Assembly (NCBI GenBank): GCA_963971405.1
Contig: OZ020487.1
Location: 10,823,344 to 10,887,343, forward strand
Direction: 5' to 3'
Source: Psococerastis gibbosa
Lineage: Eukaryota; Arthropoda; Insecta; Psocodea; Psocidae
Length of the DNA stretch: 64,000 bases
Shown here: positions 53,301 through 63,795 of the stretch, one piece after another
How the letters are laid out: each line of letters starts with the position of its first letter
Position numbering within the stretch: position 1 is the first letter of the stretch
Translations under genes and position numbers: made by a program
Notes under the pieces: model-generated
The model's database searches: none
What the model was told of the DNA's origin: nothing
Seen by the model: only the letters and a program-made list of their open reading frames with translations

Positions 53301-56300
53301 TCAAATTCAATAATTTTGGGCAACCTGTGTTAGAATACATCAAATCATATATCAAAATGCCCAGAAATATTTTTTCTGTTTGTTCTGATATTTTTGACAG
53401 CTCTACGATTGATATTTCATTGGATTTTTTATTTTTACACTTATAAGTCTTTTCTCTCTCATATTTTCTACTAATTCTATAATTCAACATGCAGCGGTAC
53501 ACTAAAGAAACTCTTTTCGTTTAAAGGATCCTCTCGGCCAGCTAGCCATTCCTGTAAAAACATTCCCTGACCTTTTCTCACTTTACCACGGGTTTGTGAG
53601 TATTCTACCCTTTATGCCATATTGGCTACTTCCAGTAACTGTAGCAGAAATATAAGAGCAGATATTTAACCACTGTAAGCATGATAGGTTTTTTTTACGT
53701 GTACAAGTAGGCCTACCTGAATAAAATCGCCGTGGGCATGACCGTTGGCAGTAAATGTCAGATGACAGAGAAACGGAACGCGGGGTTTGGTGACCTCGAG
53801 TTCATAGGTCTTCCCAGCATCCCCGTAGTAAGTTCGATTGCAACCTATACACCGAAAAAAAATGGGCTAAAACAAAAGGATGTATAGGCATCAACTAGCG
53901 CATGCCGTTTTTCTTCTTCTTCTTCTTCTACTGTCTCCTTCTGACTCTGCAGCCATTGATGAGATTTGGCCTGCTTGGAAACACTCCTCCTGTCATCTCG
54001 GTTTTGTCTGACGCGACCCAGTGAACCCCCACCCCCCTTGGCTACCCTACTGTCAATCGCAGTTCGGTGGGCTTAAAAAAAATAAGGTGAAAAGGAACTA
54101 TCAGCACACTTGAAGATGAAGTGTATTTTCTGCAAGTTTGCGGTTAGTATACTATGATGACAATTGGTGATACATTGAAAAATTACTTTGGAAATTAGTT
54201 TTGAACAGTTGCGGCCACACAATAGCTGTAGGCACAGAAGGTAGACGGAAAATTTTAGCTCTTTGCACAAAGAAAATGCTAATCAATAGGATTTTAATTT
54301 AAAAGTTGGTTATTTTTCTTCACAATGGAGAGATCACTGACCATTCATAACAGTTTATAATGAGGAGGTGCTTGAAAGGATAAATGAAGGAACGACTCTA
54401 ATTATACCTTCATATCTGTGAGAAGAGCCAAGTGGATGGGCACATAACAAGACATGAGCTGGACTCATTGACACAATATTAGAAGGTACCATTAAGGGCA
54501 CAAATGCCAGGGGCCCCCCAAGAAAGGCGTACGCCGAAGCCAGGTACGAGAGCGAGACATGAGCAAGATATGAGTGGCGGAACCCACTTGGATCTCATCA
54601 GGACAGACAGTAATGGAGAAGAAGATGGAAAGATTTGCTGCAAACCAATTGATAGATTGCGACTAGAGAAAAAGACCTCAAAATATATGTAAAGTAATTT
54701 AATTTAATGAAATAATGCAGAATGAAATGATCTAGTGATCTAGAATGAAATGATCTAGAATGAAATGATCTAGTGATCTAGAATGAAATAATCTAGTGAT
54801 CTAGAATGAAATCATCTAGTGATCTAGAATGAAATAATCTAGTGATCTAGAATGAAATCATCTAGTGATCTAGAATGAAATAATCTAGAGTGAAATTATC
54901 TAGAATGAAATGATGTGAAATGAAATGCTGGTGTAAAAGAAATGAAGGTAAATTAAATGCAAATTTTTAGTAGTTAGTATAGTTACTCTTCTAAGTTCTA
55001 ACTATCCTATATTGATAATACAATAACTCTTATCACGTAAATTTAACTAACTCAGGTATAACTAGGCAAGGCAAAACTACACATGTCATGGAGTGGTGGG
55101 AAGTAATAATTTGGAAATGTCATATCCCCTTTGCAGCATCTCTACACATTTAACAATGCTGCAGCCGGATTAAAAATGCAAATGAGGTCGAGTCCCACTT
55201 GTCATGGTCTCTGTTATTCCATTGTGTATTTGTGTACGTCACTTCTCCACGGTTCTTCATTAATATGTGCATACAGCATTTAGTGGCTTGTTCACGGTTT
55301 CATTTAAATTTTTAAAACAAACTTTTAAACAAATTTTATTACACATATGACATACGAAACAAAAATCATACTACATAGTATTGAATTAGCCTAGTTGATT
55401 AGAAAGAGGGCCGACAAGAATGAGTTATTTCAAATGGTGGACTCGTTGGGTAAAACTTATTAATTGTAAGCCTGAATTGGAGAAAGGGGGGAAATCGGGG
55501 GTTTTTCTACAAGGCTGCACTAAGAAAAATAGTTAAATGGATGCTAAAAAGTGGCCATTTAAAATGGTTAAAATATATTCCACCTATGGTAAATGTAGTT
55601 ACTCGGCACTAGAAACAATAAATAGATCAGTCATTTTCATGTTATGGACAAACTAAATTTAAATTAAAACAACAATTTGTATTAGCCTAAATGAACTTCT
55701 GTTCATTTATCATAAATGAGCCTTGTTCATGGAAAGTTACTTCAATCGAGCTTTCTAATGGGTTTTATTTTAGATGACAATTCTATTTATTTGTGCCGTG
55801 CTGGATTTTTTTGAGAGTGTGTAAATTGTGGGGGTTTGTATATTGGGCAAACTGGAAGGTGTTGTAATGGAAGAATAGCGGAACACAGACGCGGATTAAA
55901 AAAACCGGGCACTCCTTCATCCCTGGCCCAACATGTATAAACGCCCATAGCCACTCCTTTGCAAAAGAGGCTAGTTGAGGTCCAGTACTTGACGAATGAT
56001 CTCAAAACAGGCTTTCCAAATACATAACGACTAGTAGTAGAGTAGTCTACACAGATCTATATTTATTTATGGGACCATTCGTCCACGGCCTATTTGCCGC
56101 TACGATTATTATACTATACTATCGTCTGCAGGATCCAGCATACCAGCTGTGAAATTACTTCTCGCCACTGCTGGATGGCCAGGAAGATGGGAATTTCTTC
56201 ATTGGTTCTTTCCCAAATTCGACCGCTTGATCTTGATCGGTTCAATAGCTCCCTAAATGGTTATTAAGTGCAGCTAACTTAAACCGAGCTACAGAATTGG

Positions 56301-56814
56301 GAGGCAAGGGGGATCCAGCTGGAAATGTAGGGGGGGGGGTTACAAGTTGTATGTATATACTGTATTTGCAGCCTATACGCCCACCCTCCCGAGAAATAGT
56401 TTTTGTAAAAAAATGTTTACTATCTTATGAATTTACTCATTTGGGGGGGGGGGGGGTCATGACCCCAGTGATCTCCCCGTAGATCCGCCATTGATTGGAG
56501 GATCATACAAATTTCTGGACCTCGTGGGTTTTGAAACCATGATCAATGCCTTGCATTGCCTTGCTTTGCCTTGCATTGCGTTGTTTTGCCTTACATTACC
56601 TTGCTTTGCCTTGCCTTTCGAATAAAAATTGATAATTACCTGAGCAGTAGGGAGGTTCGTCGGATTTGTCGCCGCAGTGGTCTCTACCGTCGCAGTACTG
56701 GTCCAGACGAATACATTTGCTGTTACGACAGGAGAACTCACTCATTTTGCACGAGGGCAGGGCAACTGCCGGTGATGTGGCTGCAACAACAACCAGTACC
56801 ACCAGCCCCAACAT
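44344..56814 (-). CDS. CUB and LDL-receptor class A domain type I membrane protein
   Basis: Thirteen exons: 56814-56640, 53844-53717, 52519-52418, 51608-51462, 50858-50613, 47723-47547, 47408-47272, 47112-46862, 46773-46588, 46474-45619, 45307-45121, 44862-44697 and 44582-44344. They join in frame to 998 residues. Residues 1-20 are a signal peptide. An LDLa module (22-57) ends [14 protein letters not shown]-like regions lie near 60-182 (GCNRTYYGD...GGAWCG), 205-345 ([25 protein letters not shown]) and 385-515, with a further CUB-like stretch in the 856-nt exon (about 580-740). A second LDLa (905-926) reads [19 protein letters not shown] membrane helix (about 934-958) and a short basic tail ending in a serine run and TGA follow. 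The acceptor directly precedes ATG, so a non-coding exon lies upstream. The layout matches an uncharacterised arthropod family; ligand and function are unknown. The donors at 46861 and 50612 are less typical. Confidence 0.88.
48715..49113. mobile_element. Foldback with unequal 26-bp tandem repeats in its arms
   Basis: The outer arms pair (TAGAGGTGTGTGCTAAGACA with TGTCTTAGCACACATCTCTA) and so does the centre (AAGTTTTACGGGCAG with CTGCCCGTAAAACTT). Between them the unit CGAATCGCAACGGACAAGTG recurs every 26 bp, three times on the left (48775, 48801, 48827) and five times inverted on the right (48944 to 49048). It lies in CUB-LDLa intron 5. Confidence 0.92.
49261..49473 (+). pseudogene. Helitron helicase fragment
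   Basis: An open stretch reads [20 protein letters not shown] and then [20 protein letters not shown] before a stop. The pattern of an R-x-x-R-Y block, a tyrosine-rich spacer, then RE-x-x-x-L-x-x-PFRNEE is typical of the segment between helicase motifs in animal Helitron Rep-Hel proteins. Only about 65 residues remain, antisense in CUB-LDLa intron 5. Full-length Helitron proteins exceed 1,000 residues. Confidence 0.6.
49551..49750. repeat. 74-bp GC-rich tandem repeat, about 2.7 copies
   Basis: GAAGACCTATTTTGCGG begins units at 49551, 49625 and 49699, exactly 74 bp apart. Each continues with ACGCGCAACGCAATAC-like and CGGCTTCCTCCACCAC-like sequence. GC content is far above the surroundings. 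It lies in the same intron as the Helitron fragment and about 80 bp beyond it. Confidence 0.9.
49973..50352. mobile_element. Foldback MITE family F1 (copy 3)
   Basis: AAGAGTGTACAGCACGTAGG and TACGGGCTGTACACTCTTA are inverted ends of about 20 bp. The interior matches 21316-21692 closely (CTACTTCATGCATCATA, then ATGCATGAAGTAGTCTTC). This copy gives the best-defined termini of the family. Confidence 0.9.
51174..51422. mobile_element. MITE with about 75-bp imperfect TIRs
   Basis: GACACCGCGATGACGCGCTG at the left pairs imperfectly with TAGCGCGTGACCGGCGTCGC at the right, and both arms contain a TAGCAAATA-type block and AACCACAGAGT or its reverse. It lies in CUB-LDLa intron 4 (50859-51461), starting about 40 bp from the exon at 51462. 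Confidence 0.75.
51615..52345. mobile_element. Foldback occupying most of CUB-LDLa intron 3
   Basis: CCTTACAGTGCAACATCAAC at 51634 is inverted as GTTGATGTTGCACTGTAAGG at about 52333. Pairing continues inward through TACACAATAAT, CTTGCTCACAACATGG, ACGGTGTGTATCA and the GCCTCCGCCCCCCCC/GGGGGGCGGAGGC blocks, leaving a loop of roughly 200 bp. The intron spans 51609-52417 (809 nt), so the element makes up about 90% of it and includes the polypyrimidine side of the acceptor. Confidence 0.87.
52611..52906. mobile_element. MITE with GCGGTGTCCACACTATGCCG ends, TWA target site
   Basis: The left end GCGGTGTCCACACTATGCCG and the right end CGGCATAGTGTGGACTCCGC are inverted. TAA precedes the left end and TTA follows the right, in keeping with a PIF/Harbinger-type 3-bp site. 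A 35-codon frame at 52712 ([13 protein letters not shown], ending KPLAQ) could be the leftover start of an element gene. It lies in CUB-LDLa intron 2. Confidence 0.7.
54486..54675 (+). pseudogene. LINE C-terminal tail fragment
   Basis: [16 protein letters not shown] and later TGCTGCAAACCAATTGATAG match the fragment at 15715-15893 in order and spacing, but the frame is broken in several places. Confidence 0.55.
54705..54915. repeat. 23-bp minisatellite (GATCTAGTGATCTAGAATGAAAT)n-like
   Basis: GATCTAGTGATCTAGAATG alternates with AAATGATCTAGAATG variants over about 210 bp, all built from GATCTAG and AATGAAAT blocks. Confidence 0.9.
56310..56495. mobile_element. G-run MITE, GGATCCAGC / GATCCGCCATTGA ends
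   Basis: Left GGGGGATCCAGCTGGAAATG with a 10-G run. Right a run of 13 G, then TCATGACCCC and TAGATCCGCCATTGATTGG. It corresponds to the copy at 32632-32805. Confidence 0.65.
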
Positions 56815-56841
56815 CTGAAAAATTCATTTCCTGTATTTTTG

Positions 56842-57710
56842 CTTTCCAATTTATACGTAGTATAAGGAAAGCTTTGTGATGGTCGAAATTTTCGATTCCG
56901 AGATTTCAACGGATTTACACGTTTTGAGGTCCCAGGAACCCAAAAAAGTGTTTTTTGCGAAATGTCTGTCTGTCGCTCTGTCTGTCTGTATGTCTGTATG
57001 TCTATCTGTTCATCAATTTTCGGGCAAACTACTCGGCCAATTTTGAAGAAATTTTGCATGTAGGTTCACAAAAATCATACCTCGAGGCAATTTTTTTTAT
57101 TTTGGGCTAACTCAATTCGGGGGGGTTTTATTCTCAAAAAGCTCCAAAAAAAAACGTCTAAAAAAATTATTTCTAAAAAACGGCTCCAACGATTTCTTTT
57201 AAATTCACATATCTTGTAGTCGTTATTAATGTTAACAAAATGCAGGGGGTCGCTTGCCCCTTGATAGTTTGCTTCTGGGGGTAAAAAATAAAAATAACTA
57301 AATTTTCATGAAAAATGATTAAAAATCATTTTTCTGCGAAACCTTTCTATCGATTATTTCTACCTTCAGGCATGTTTTAGGTGTTAAATTGAGTAACGAA
57401 ACCGGACAGGTTGCTTTCCCAAAAAATCTTTGGGTTTTGTGCAAAAATTTTGTTTTTTGAACATTATAGAAAATTCACGCTTAACCTAAATGCATTGCGT
57501 GCCCTGCCATTATTGCTGTGTGATGTGTTGGTCTGACCTATCTAGAAATTACCTCACTTCCAGTGACGTCAGATGGGAACCCCCCCCCCCCCCCAAATAT
57601 CGGGAATTTAACCATAGGAAAATTATTTACCATGAAATTATTCATTTTCTCTATCTGCTAATTTTGATAAATTGGAAAGCATGTTCGAGTAAACTCGGAC
57701 CGGTTCTTTT
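56842..57710 (+). mobile_element. Repeat family R2, complete 870-bp copy
   Basis: The left terminus GCTTTCCAATTTAT and the right ATAAATTGGAAAGC are 14-bp perfect inverted repeats, with GTTCGAGTAAACTCGGACCG beyond the right one. The interior contains a TCTGTCTG track, GGGCAAACTACTCGGCCAAT, GGGGGTCGCTTGCCCCTTGA and a 14-C run. No ORF exceeds 90 codons. Six copies in this window share the layout, so it is a non-autonomous family. It begins just upstream of the first CUB-LDLa coding exon, in the intron interrupting that gene's 5' UTR. Confidence 0.88.
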
Positions 57711-57944
57711 TACATCCGATAACTCAGTTCCTTAAGGGTCTAATAGCCAAAAGAAGCCTTAGCGTCACCAATTGGACTTGACTACCCCCCGTCTTTGCAT
57801 AAAATGAACAGGTTATAAACCTGCTAACTTACTCCTAACACTGCTGACATAGCCTTATCTTTCCATCAGTATTAACATGTAAATAAATAAAGTAGAAGTC
57901 AATAAAAACTATATATACCTAACTTACTATCTAGATCATCGAAA

Positions 57945-58118
57945 GGCAGGGCCCTGGTTTTGATTACGGGGGGGGGGGTCCAAATTTTTTTTACGTAATT
58001 TATTAATGAAAGTCCATTTCTATCCAGTGTTCAAACAATACAGGTTTACATAAAAAATTTATTTAGGGGGGAAGGGTCCGGACCTCTTGGGCCACCCCCC
58101 TGGGCACGACCTTGAGAT
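57945..58118. repeat. G-run element, GGGCCCTGG...GGGCACGACC type
   Basis: GGCAGGGCCCTGGTTTTGAT precedes a 10-G run and TCC. The end reads GGACCTCTTGGGCCACCCCC followed by CTGGGCACGACC, matching the right part of 21925-22168. Confidence 0.6.
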
Positions 58119-58947
58119 CACCCAAATCTGGAGACGGAGAATTAACTATTATATAATAAATGGCGGCGGCGGGACCAGCTGTTGTTATGCCACTATATAG
58201 CTGTAGCTCCATGCGTACGATGCCTTCATCTTGTAATTCTTGTTTGAGTTTAAATGTACGCGTACTGTACGAGCTTATTAAGTTGAAAGTTGTTAACTAA
58301 ACTCCAAGGCATGCTGATGCCTCAACTTCAAACTTCAACATATTTCAAGAGGATTTAAAGGCTGCTCCTGTACGCTATCTACTAATGGACAAAAATCTCA
58401 TTAACTGAGAAAGTAAACGAAGGGTTTACTGTAAACCCTTTGCCAATAAACCAAATTAGGTAGGTACATGTATTGTAGCCAATATTAATTTATCGAATAT
58501 GTCAAGTTAAAACTATACCGTCTTGGCAATTTGCACAATTTTGTTTTAAATTATAATGCAAAGGGTTCCAGAAGGAAGATCCAAGGCTACCGAATTCAAA
58601 TTGAACGGTAAAAGTCAGGAATAAAAAGAAAAAGGAAACGAATAATACGGGGAAAGTCTCCCCCTAGGGGAGTAAAACTTGAATTACGAATTAAAATGAA
58701 ATGGAGGCGAATAAGATGACGATTCCGTCTTATTGCTACGCCCTCAAATGCTTCTCACACACAACAAGCAAATGGTTTTAGATAAATTTTCTTAGAGATG
58801 CTTAAGTGGGCAGAATCAGTTTGGGTGTAGATCAGTACACAAAATAGTAGATATAAAAAAATGCCTGTCTAATGTTAAGAATTAAACGACAACCTAATGA
58901 AAATGAAGATCTATATGAACCTGGGAGTTGGGACTGCTGGGCTAGAC

Positions 58948-59454
58948 CAGTGGTCCGCAACCTTTATGTACATTTCTGCAAGTCTCTACATTATAAAAAA
59001 GGAAATATCTAATTATGTTAAAGAGCGTAGTGATGTTTTCGACATATAATATTCTGTAAAGTTGATTTATGACAATATACAGTTGAATTCAGTGCTGACC
59101 TCTTGTATAGTTTTGAAGGTTACTACAGTAATATGTGCAAAAAAACAAAAATTTAACATGAGTATAATTTTGTTGTACCCTAGCTAGCTAACTTTTACTT
59201 ATATATTTCATTGTGTTAATTGATGTAGGCCATACTCGGGCGTTTGCCCAGTGGCGTGATTTTTATAAATTGTTGTATTGTGTGTACATGTGAGCCAAAT
59301 TCCGAGTTTTCTGAAGATGAGACCTTTCCAAAAAGCGCCAACGATTGCAGAACGATTTTCACCACAAATCGAGATTGTGGGGCATTTCTAGGCGCCACTA
59401 TCGAGAGCCCATATTTCAAAATTCGGCTTGCGAGCTACGGGTTGCCGACCACTG
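58948..59454. mobile_element. hAT-type non-autonomous element
   Basis: The left TIR CAGTGGTCCGCAACC and right TIR GGTTGCCGACCACTG match at 14 of 15 positions and carry the CAGTGGT..CAACC signature of animal hAT elements. The flanks GGCTAGAC and AGCTAGGC are an imperfect 8-bp target duplication, the hAT size. The 507-bp interior has no transposase ORF. Confidence 0.85.
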
Positions 59455-59544
59455 AGCTAGGCGATCCTCTCCCTTGATCACAGCTCTGTTTTGAGATGTT
59501 AATTTTTTGTCAAATCCCTATTCCCCTAATCCCCCTATTCATAC

Positions 59545-59728
59545 AAGGGCGGATTTTGCCTCCAATTTAGGGGGGGGGGGGTCAGCAGGTAGGTTCAGTT
59601 CATTATAACATTAAAAAACATAATTTTTTTAATTCCCACTGTAAACACACTGTTTTCTAGTGTAAGTTAATTTATTTTGGGGGGAGGTCCGGACCCTCTG
59701 ACCCCCCCCTAAAATCCGCCGTTGTATT
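59545..59728. mobile_element. G-run MITE, AAGGGCGGATTTTG ends
   Basis: ACAAGGGCGGATTTTGCC and TAAAATCCGCCGTTGT are inverted ends. G runs near both ends are followed by TCAGC or preceded by TCTGACC. It belongs with 32632 and 56310. Confidence 0.85.
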
Positions 59729-59791
59729 CATAGTCTAGTTGTCTACCAACTGGGCTATTCCTGACCATATACGTGCCGTACGGTATATACT

Positions 59792-60003
59792 GTAGGTATA
59801 GTCCGCGCAAAATGAGAAAAGTATGGCCATGGCATGTTTTGATCCTGTCCGACACTGTAAAAATATTCTTTGCACAATTTTTGTTATGCCTTGCATCCAA
59901 TGCAAAAAGGTAACCCAAAATGGTGCAAGAAATATTTTTACAGTGTTGGACAGGATCAAAACATTCCATGTCCATACTTTTCTCATTTTGCGTGGACTAT
60001 ACT
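59792..60003. mobile_element. 210-bp foldback MITE, family F2 (copy 2)
   Basis: GTAGGTATAGTCCGCGCAAA through GCATGTTTTGATCCTGTCC is mirrored by GGACAGGATCAAAACATTCC through TTTTGCGTGGACTATAC. It matches the copy at 26335-26548 along its whole length. ORFs on both strands are palindrome artefacts. Confidence 0.92.
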
Positions 60004-61890
60004 CGTACATTTTAGAATTTATACGATTAGGTAGCTCAGGCTTTCTTAGCTTCAGCAGTTCATTCGTTTTAGGAGCTCATTCTTTTGAATTGGAAGGGAT
60101 TAGAAGTTATCAAATAATTCAAATGCTGCTTATTTGGATGGGGTAAATCGTGGATACAGACCTTATGGAAAATTTGAGTTACTTTACAGCTACATATAAT
60201 CATTTGTTCATATCCTAGAGTGGGCTAAATGTTATAGTATAGTATTTATTTGAATAGTAATTTAGGCTAATAACTGAAATGCTAATTTTTTTAATACTAG
60301 GCTTACTTTTTTCAATTCTTAATAGCTAATAATAGACTATTTCACATACATAACCTATTGTATTTTCAATTTACTGCATCTCCCTGGAGGAGACCGTTGA
60401 TCCCCTTGTTTGCGCGCACACAAACGAAAAATTCGATGCTACCCCCCCCCCCCTTCTGCTTAAGTCAGAATACTTTGTTTGTAGTTGTAGTTGACCTTGG
60501 TTAAGATCCCAAAAGATAGAAAGAAAATAAATAAATTTTCCTTTCCAATCCACACATCCCAGACCTTATCTTCTTCTTTTTTTATACAGGCGGTGAGGCT
60601 TTGGAACTCGCTGCCGGACCCCATCAAAGTTTAAAGTTGCTCGTCACGACCATTTTATGGGTACCTATGTATAGTGTATAAAATGGTGGGTAAATTGGCC
60701 TGCTTAGGTTAATTTTATATATTTTTTTTAATTCAGTTAAATTTGTCTATTTTATATATTGTAAATCATTGTATAGGCTAATTTATTATGGGGTACTTAA
60801 TATTGTAAGAGTGGGCCGAATGGCCCAAAATTGGCCATTACGGCAAATGAAGAAAATTGTTTTTCTTTCTTTCATGATCTGCGAAACCGATTCTAATGCC
60901 AATAGGATTGAGAGGGGGGGGGGGGGTTGTACGTACCAAGAAGATAAATAATCCACCCTTGTACCTGCTGTATTTATTACTGCACCATTTGATTACTGTA
61001 TCGGTAGAAGTATGTGAGTATATGAGTTGTCGTGTGTCGTGTCACTGTAGATTACTTGCAAGAATGAATAACCGCTAAAAATCACATTGAAGACACGAAT
61101 GTTGTTTGAAATATTTCCACGAAAAGTACTAAACTTCTCCTTTAAGGTGTTACACGGAAGTTTATTCGTTTCCGCGGCATCACGCAAATTCGCAATTCGA
61201 AGCGATTTACAAGCGTGCCTGCGGTTTAATAGCTATTTTCGACTTTAGCCCGATACCCCCCTAATCACGTTTTGTAATTTTTCTAGAACTTGAGTTAAAG
61301 CAATGAACAAATTAGCTAGCCATTCATTCTTACCCCATATTATGTATTTGGCAATTTAAAAGCTTTGAAGGCATTTGAAGTTTCCACATTTTCATTAGAT
61401 ACAGCTTATATACAATATAACAATAAGCTTCGAAACTAAAAGTAAGTTACTAACTGTGTACTTTCACTTTTTCAGAGCCTTATATTAGCTCCAAGGTATA
61501 ACTTATGTATTTTTTACCATTCGGTAGAGGAGAGCCTAGCGTAGCTTATGCAGCTCTAACCTAACCATACAAATGCAGTGGCAGTGTTGTAACCAGACAT
61601 CAGAATAGTGAATGGTAGAAATACGAATAAGTTGGAGCTAAGTTGACTAAATAATGGGCCCCCATCTATGAAAGAATTATTAGTCAGTAAAAAAATACAT
61701 TTGGGTGAGCACTCGCTGAGATGACTTATTAATGATGGCTTAATGAAGCTGCCTCTACAAGATCAATAATATATATTGCAGATACTTTTGATATCAAACT
61801 TGATGTAGATCGACGGATTTCCGGAAATTCTGAAATCCCCTTCAATGATAAACGTATTTGTACAATGTCACATTTACAAACGGGTCTTAT
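60004..61890. other. Stretch without recognised gene
   Basis: AT-rich DNA with a 13-C run (60440) and a 12-G run (60916), short repeated words and no spliced ORF that I can support. Confidence 0.6.
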
Positions 61891-61894
61891 GGTT

Positions 61895-63170
61895 TCTGTT
61901 ATTATATGAGAACAGTGCCAGATACAGTGTCCAATCATGTACCTCAATATATTGCAATAAGCTATCTAGGGGTTAAATGTAAATTTGAGTAACTACATCA
62001 TTGGGTTATTTGTCAATGCTAACTACAATGTCAATGCTGATTACAAACTATTCACATTGTCACTTTTGCTGATTGACGAACTGATTCGTGTTTGTAAATT
62101 AGAAAAATGCCTAAATCGGGGCGAAATTAAGTTGAGGTTTGGTGAAAGTTACATCTAACTGAAAACTACAATATTTACAACTTCAATTTGCATTTCACTG
62201 ATTATAGCGTAGTAATTCGTATTGTAGTAAATGAGAAAAGTGCCTGATAACCAGTCGAATCATGTACCGCAATATATTGTAGGAAGCTAGGCTATATGGG
62301 GGCTTAATGTAAATCTGGGTAAATAAATCATCGATTATTTATCAATGCTGACTACAAACTATTCACATTGTCCCTTTTGCTGATTGACGAACTGATTCGT
62401 GTTGTTAAATGAGAAAAAATGCCTAAATCGGGGTGGGATCAAATGGAGATATGCTGAAAGTTACAGCTAACTGAAAACTACAATATTTTCAATTTCATTG
62501 ATTGGCCTAGTAACACTTATTGTAGTAAATGAGAAAAATGTCAGATACCCAGTCAAATCATGTACGGCACTATATTATTGTAATAAGCTATATGGGGGTT
62601 AAATGTAAATCTGAGTAACTACATCATTGGGTTATTTGTCAATGCTGACCACAAACTAACTGTTCACATTGTCACTTATGCGTGTTGGTAAATGAGAAAA
62701 ATGCCTAAATCGGGGCAGGATCAAATGGAGGTTTGCTGAAAGTTACAGCTTACTGAAAACTACAATATTTACAATTTCTATACTACTAGTACTAATTGGT
62801 CTAGAAGGCTAATTCATATTGTAGTAAATGAGAAAAGTGCCAGATACCCAGTCGAATCATGTACGGCAATACAGTGAAATAAGCTATATGGGGGTTAAAT
62901 GTAAATCTGAGTTACTACATGATTGGGTTATTTGTCAATGCTAACTACAATATCAATGCTGATGACTAAAAACTATTTACATTGTCACTTTTGCTGATTG
63001 ATGAACTGATTCGTATTGTTAAATGAGAAAAATGCCTAAATTGGGGTGGGATCAAATGCTGATGCAATTGCTGAAAGTTTCAACTTACTGAAAACTACAA
63101 TATTTACAATTTCAATTATAGTAATTGGCCTAGTAACTCTTATTGTAGTAAAGGAGAAAAGTGCCTACCT
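61895..63170. repeat. Satellite-like tandem array, four units of about 300 bp
   Basis: AATCATGTAC recurs at 61933, 62258, 62556 and 62855, with spacings of 325, 298 and 299 bp. Each unit also has GTAGTAAATGAGAAAA, ATTCACATTGTC, GATTGACGAACTGATTCGTG, CTAAATCGGGG and CTGAAAACTACAATATTT in the same order. The units differ by point changes and short indels. There is no coding frame. Confidence 0.93.
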
Positions 63171-63321
63171 GAGCGGAGTCATATGCAAGTTTACGGTTTA
63201 CTGCAAAGCCCTGTGCTGCTGACTGCAAAGAGAACGACGGAGAGGGAGGCCTGCGCATGACCCAGTTCCCCACTTTCAGACCTCGCCCCATCCCACCCCT
63301 ATTCGCTCTAACGTATTTATA

Positions 63322-63345
63322 CGTCTATACTGTATATAAGGTACG
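63322..63345 (+). promoter_or_regulatory. Possible TATA box
   Basis: CTGTATATAAGGTACGCAG sits after a GC-richer block (63170-63320) that ends the satellite array. TATATAAGG resembles a core-promoter TATA element, but no convincing coding exon follows within the window. The nearest ORF (63369-63563) has no recognised homology. Confidence 0.2.
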
Positions 63346-63567
63346 CAGAAAAACAGAAAACACTTTATTTGTGTCACTGGGCGAGCGAGGCGTCTCAAAT
63401 TTCATTTAATATTGTAGTACTTTGTGTGCTCTTTTATGTACCTATAGAGACTCACCCAAGCAAAGAAACATCAGCTACATGCACATGTCTACAGTATATA
63501 GCACAGCTGATGTCGCTGGGGGGAGAAAAAATTCTAGGCATGTATCATGGTAATCCAGGATGAAGAG

Positions 63568-63795
63568 GATAGGTATGCTACGTAGGAAATTGGCACTCCA
63601 AAAACAAATACCTTTTATTTTTTATTTCATTAACTCAGCAATTTATAAAAAAAATTGGGCTTATTTTAGTTGTAGAACTGTAGAAGACGACTTCGTGCAT
63701 CATATTATCGGGTATTTTTACTTTTCAGTTTTGTAGTTTTTCCAAAAATTTCAGATTACGGGAAATTTTTGTCCGCACAGGTTTTTATGAAAGAA
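63568..63795. mobile_element. Foldback MITE family F1, partial copy (right window edge)
   Basis: GCTACGTAGGAAATTGGCAC, TTTCATTAACTCAGCA, GACGACTTCGTGCATCATAT and GTTTTTATGAAAGAACTAAG are, in reverse complement, the blocks of the copy at 43-372. The right half is replaced by LINE sequence. Confidence 0.7.

Larger units (their letters stand above)
53845..56639. other. CUB-LDLa intron 1, mostly unannotated
   Basis: This 2.8-kb intron contains a TTC microsatellite (53908-53928), a LINE tail fragment (54486-54675), a GATCTAG microsatellite (54705-54915), a G-run MITE (56310-56495) and a CCTTG microsatellite (56550-56620). The stretch 54920-56300 shows nothing recognisable. Confidence 0.6.
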
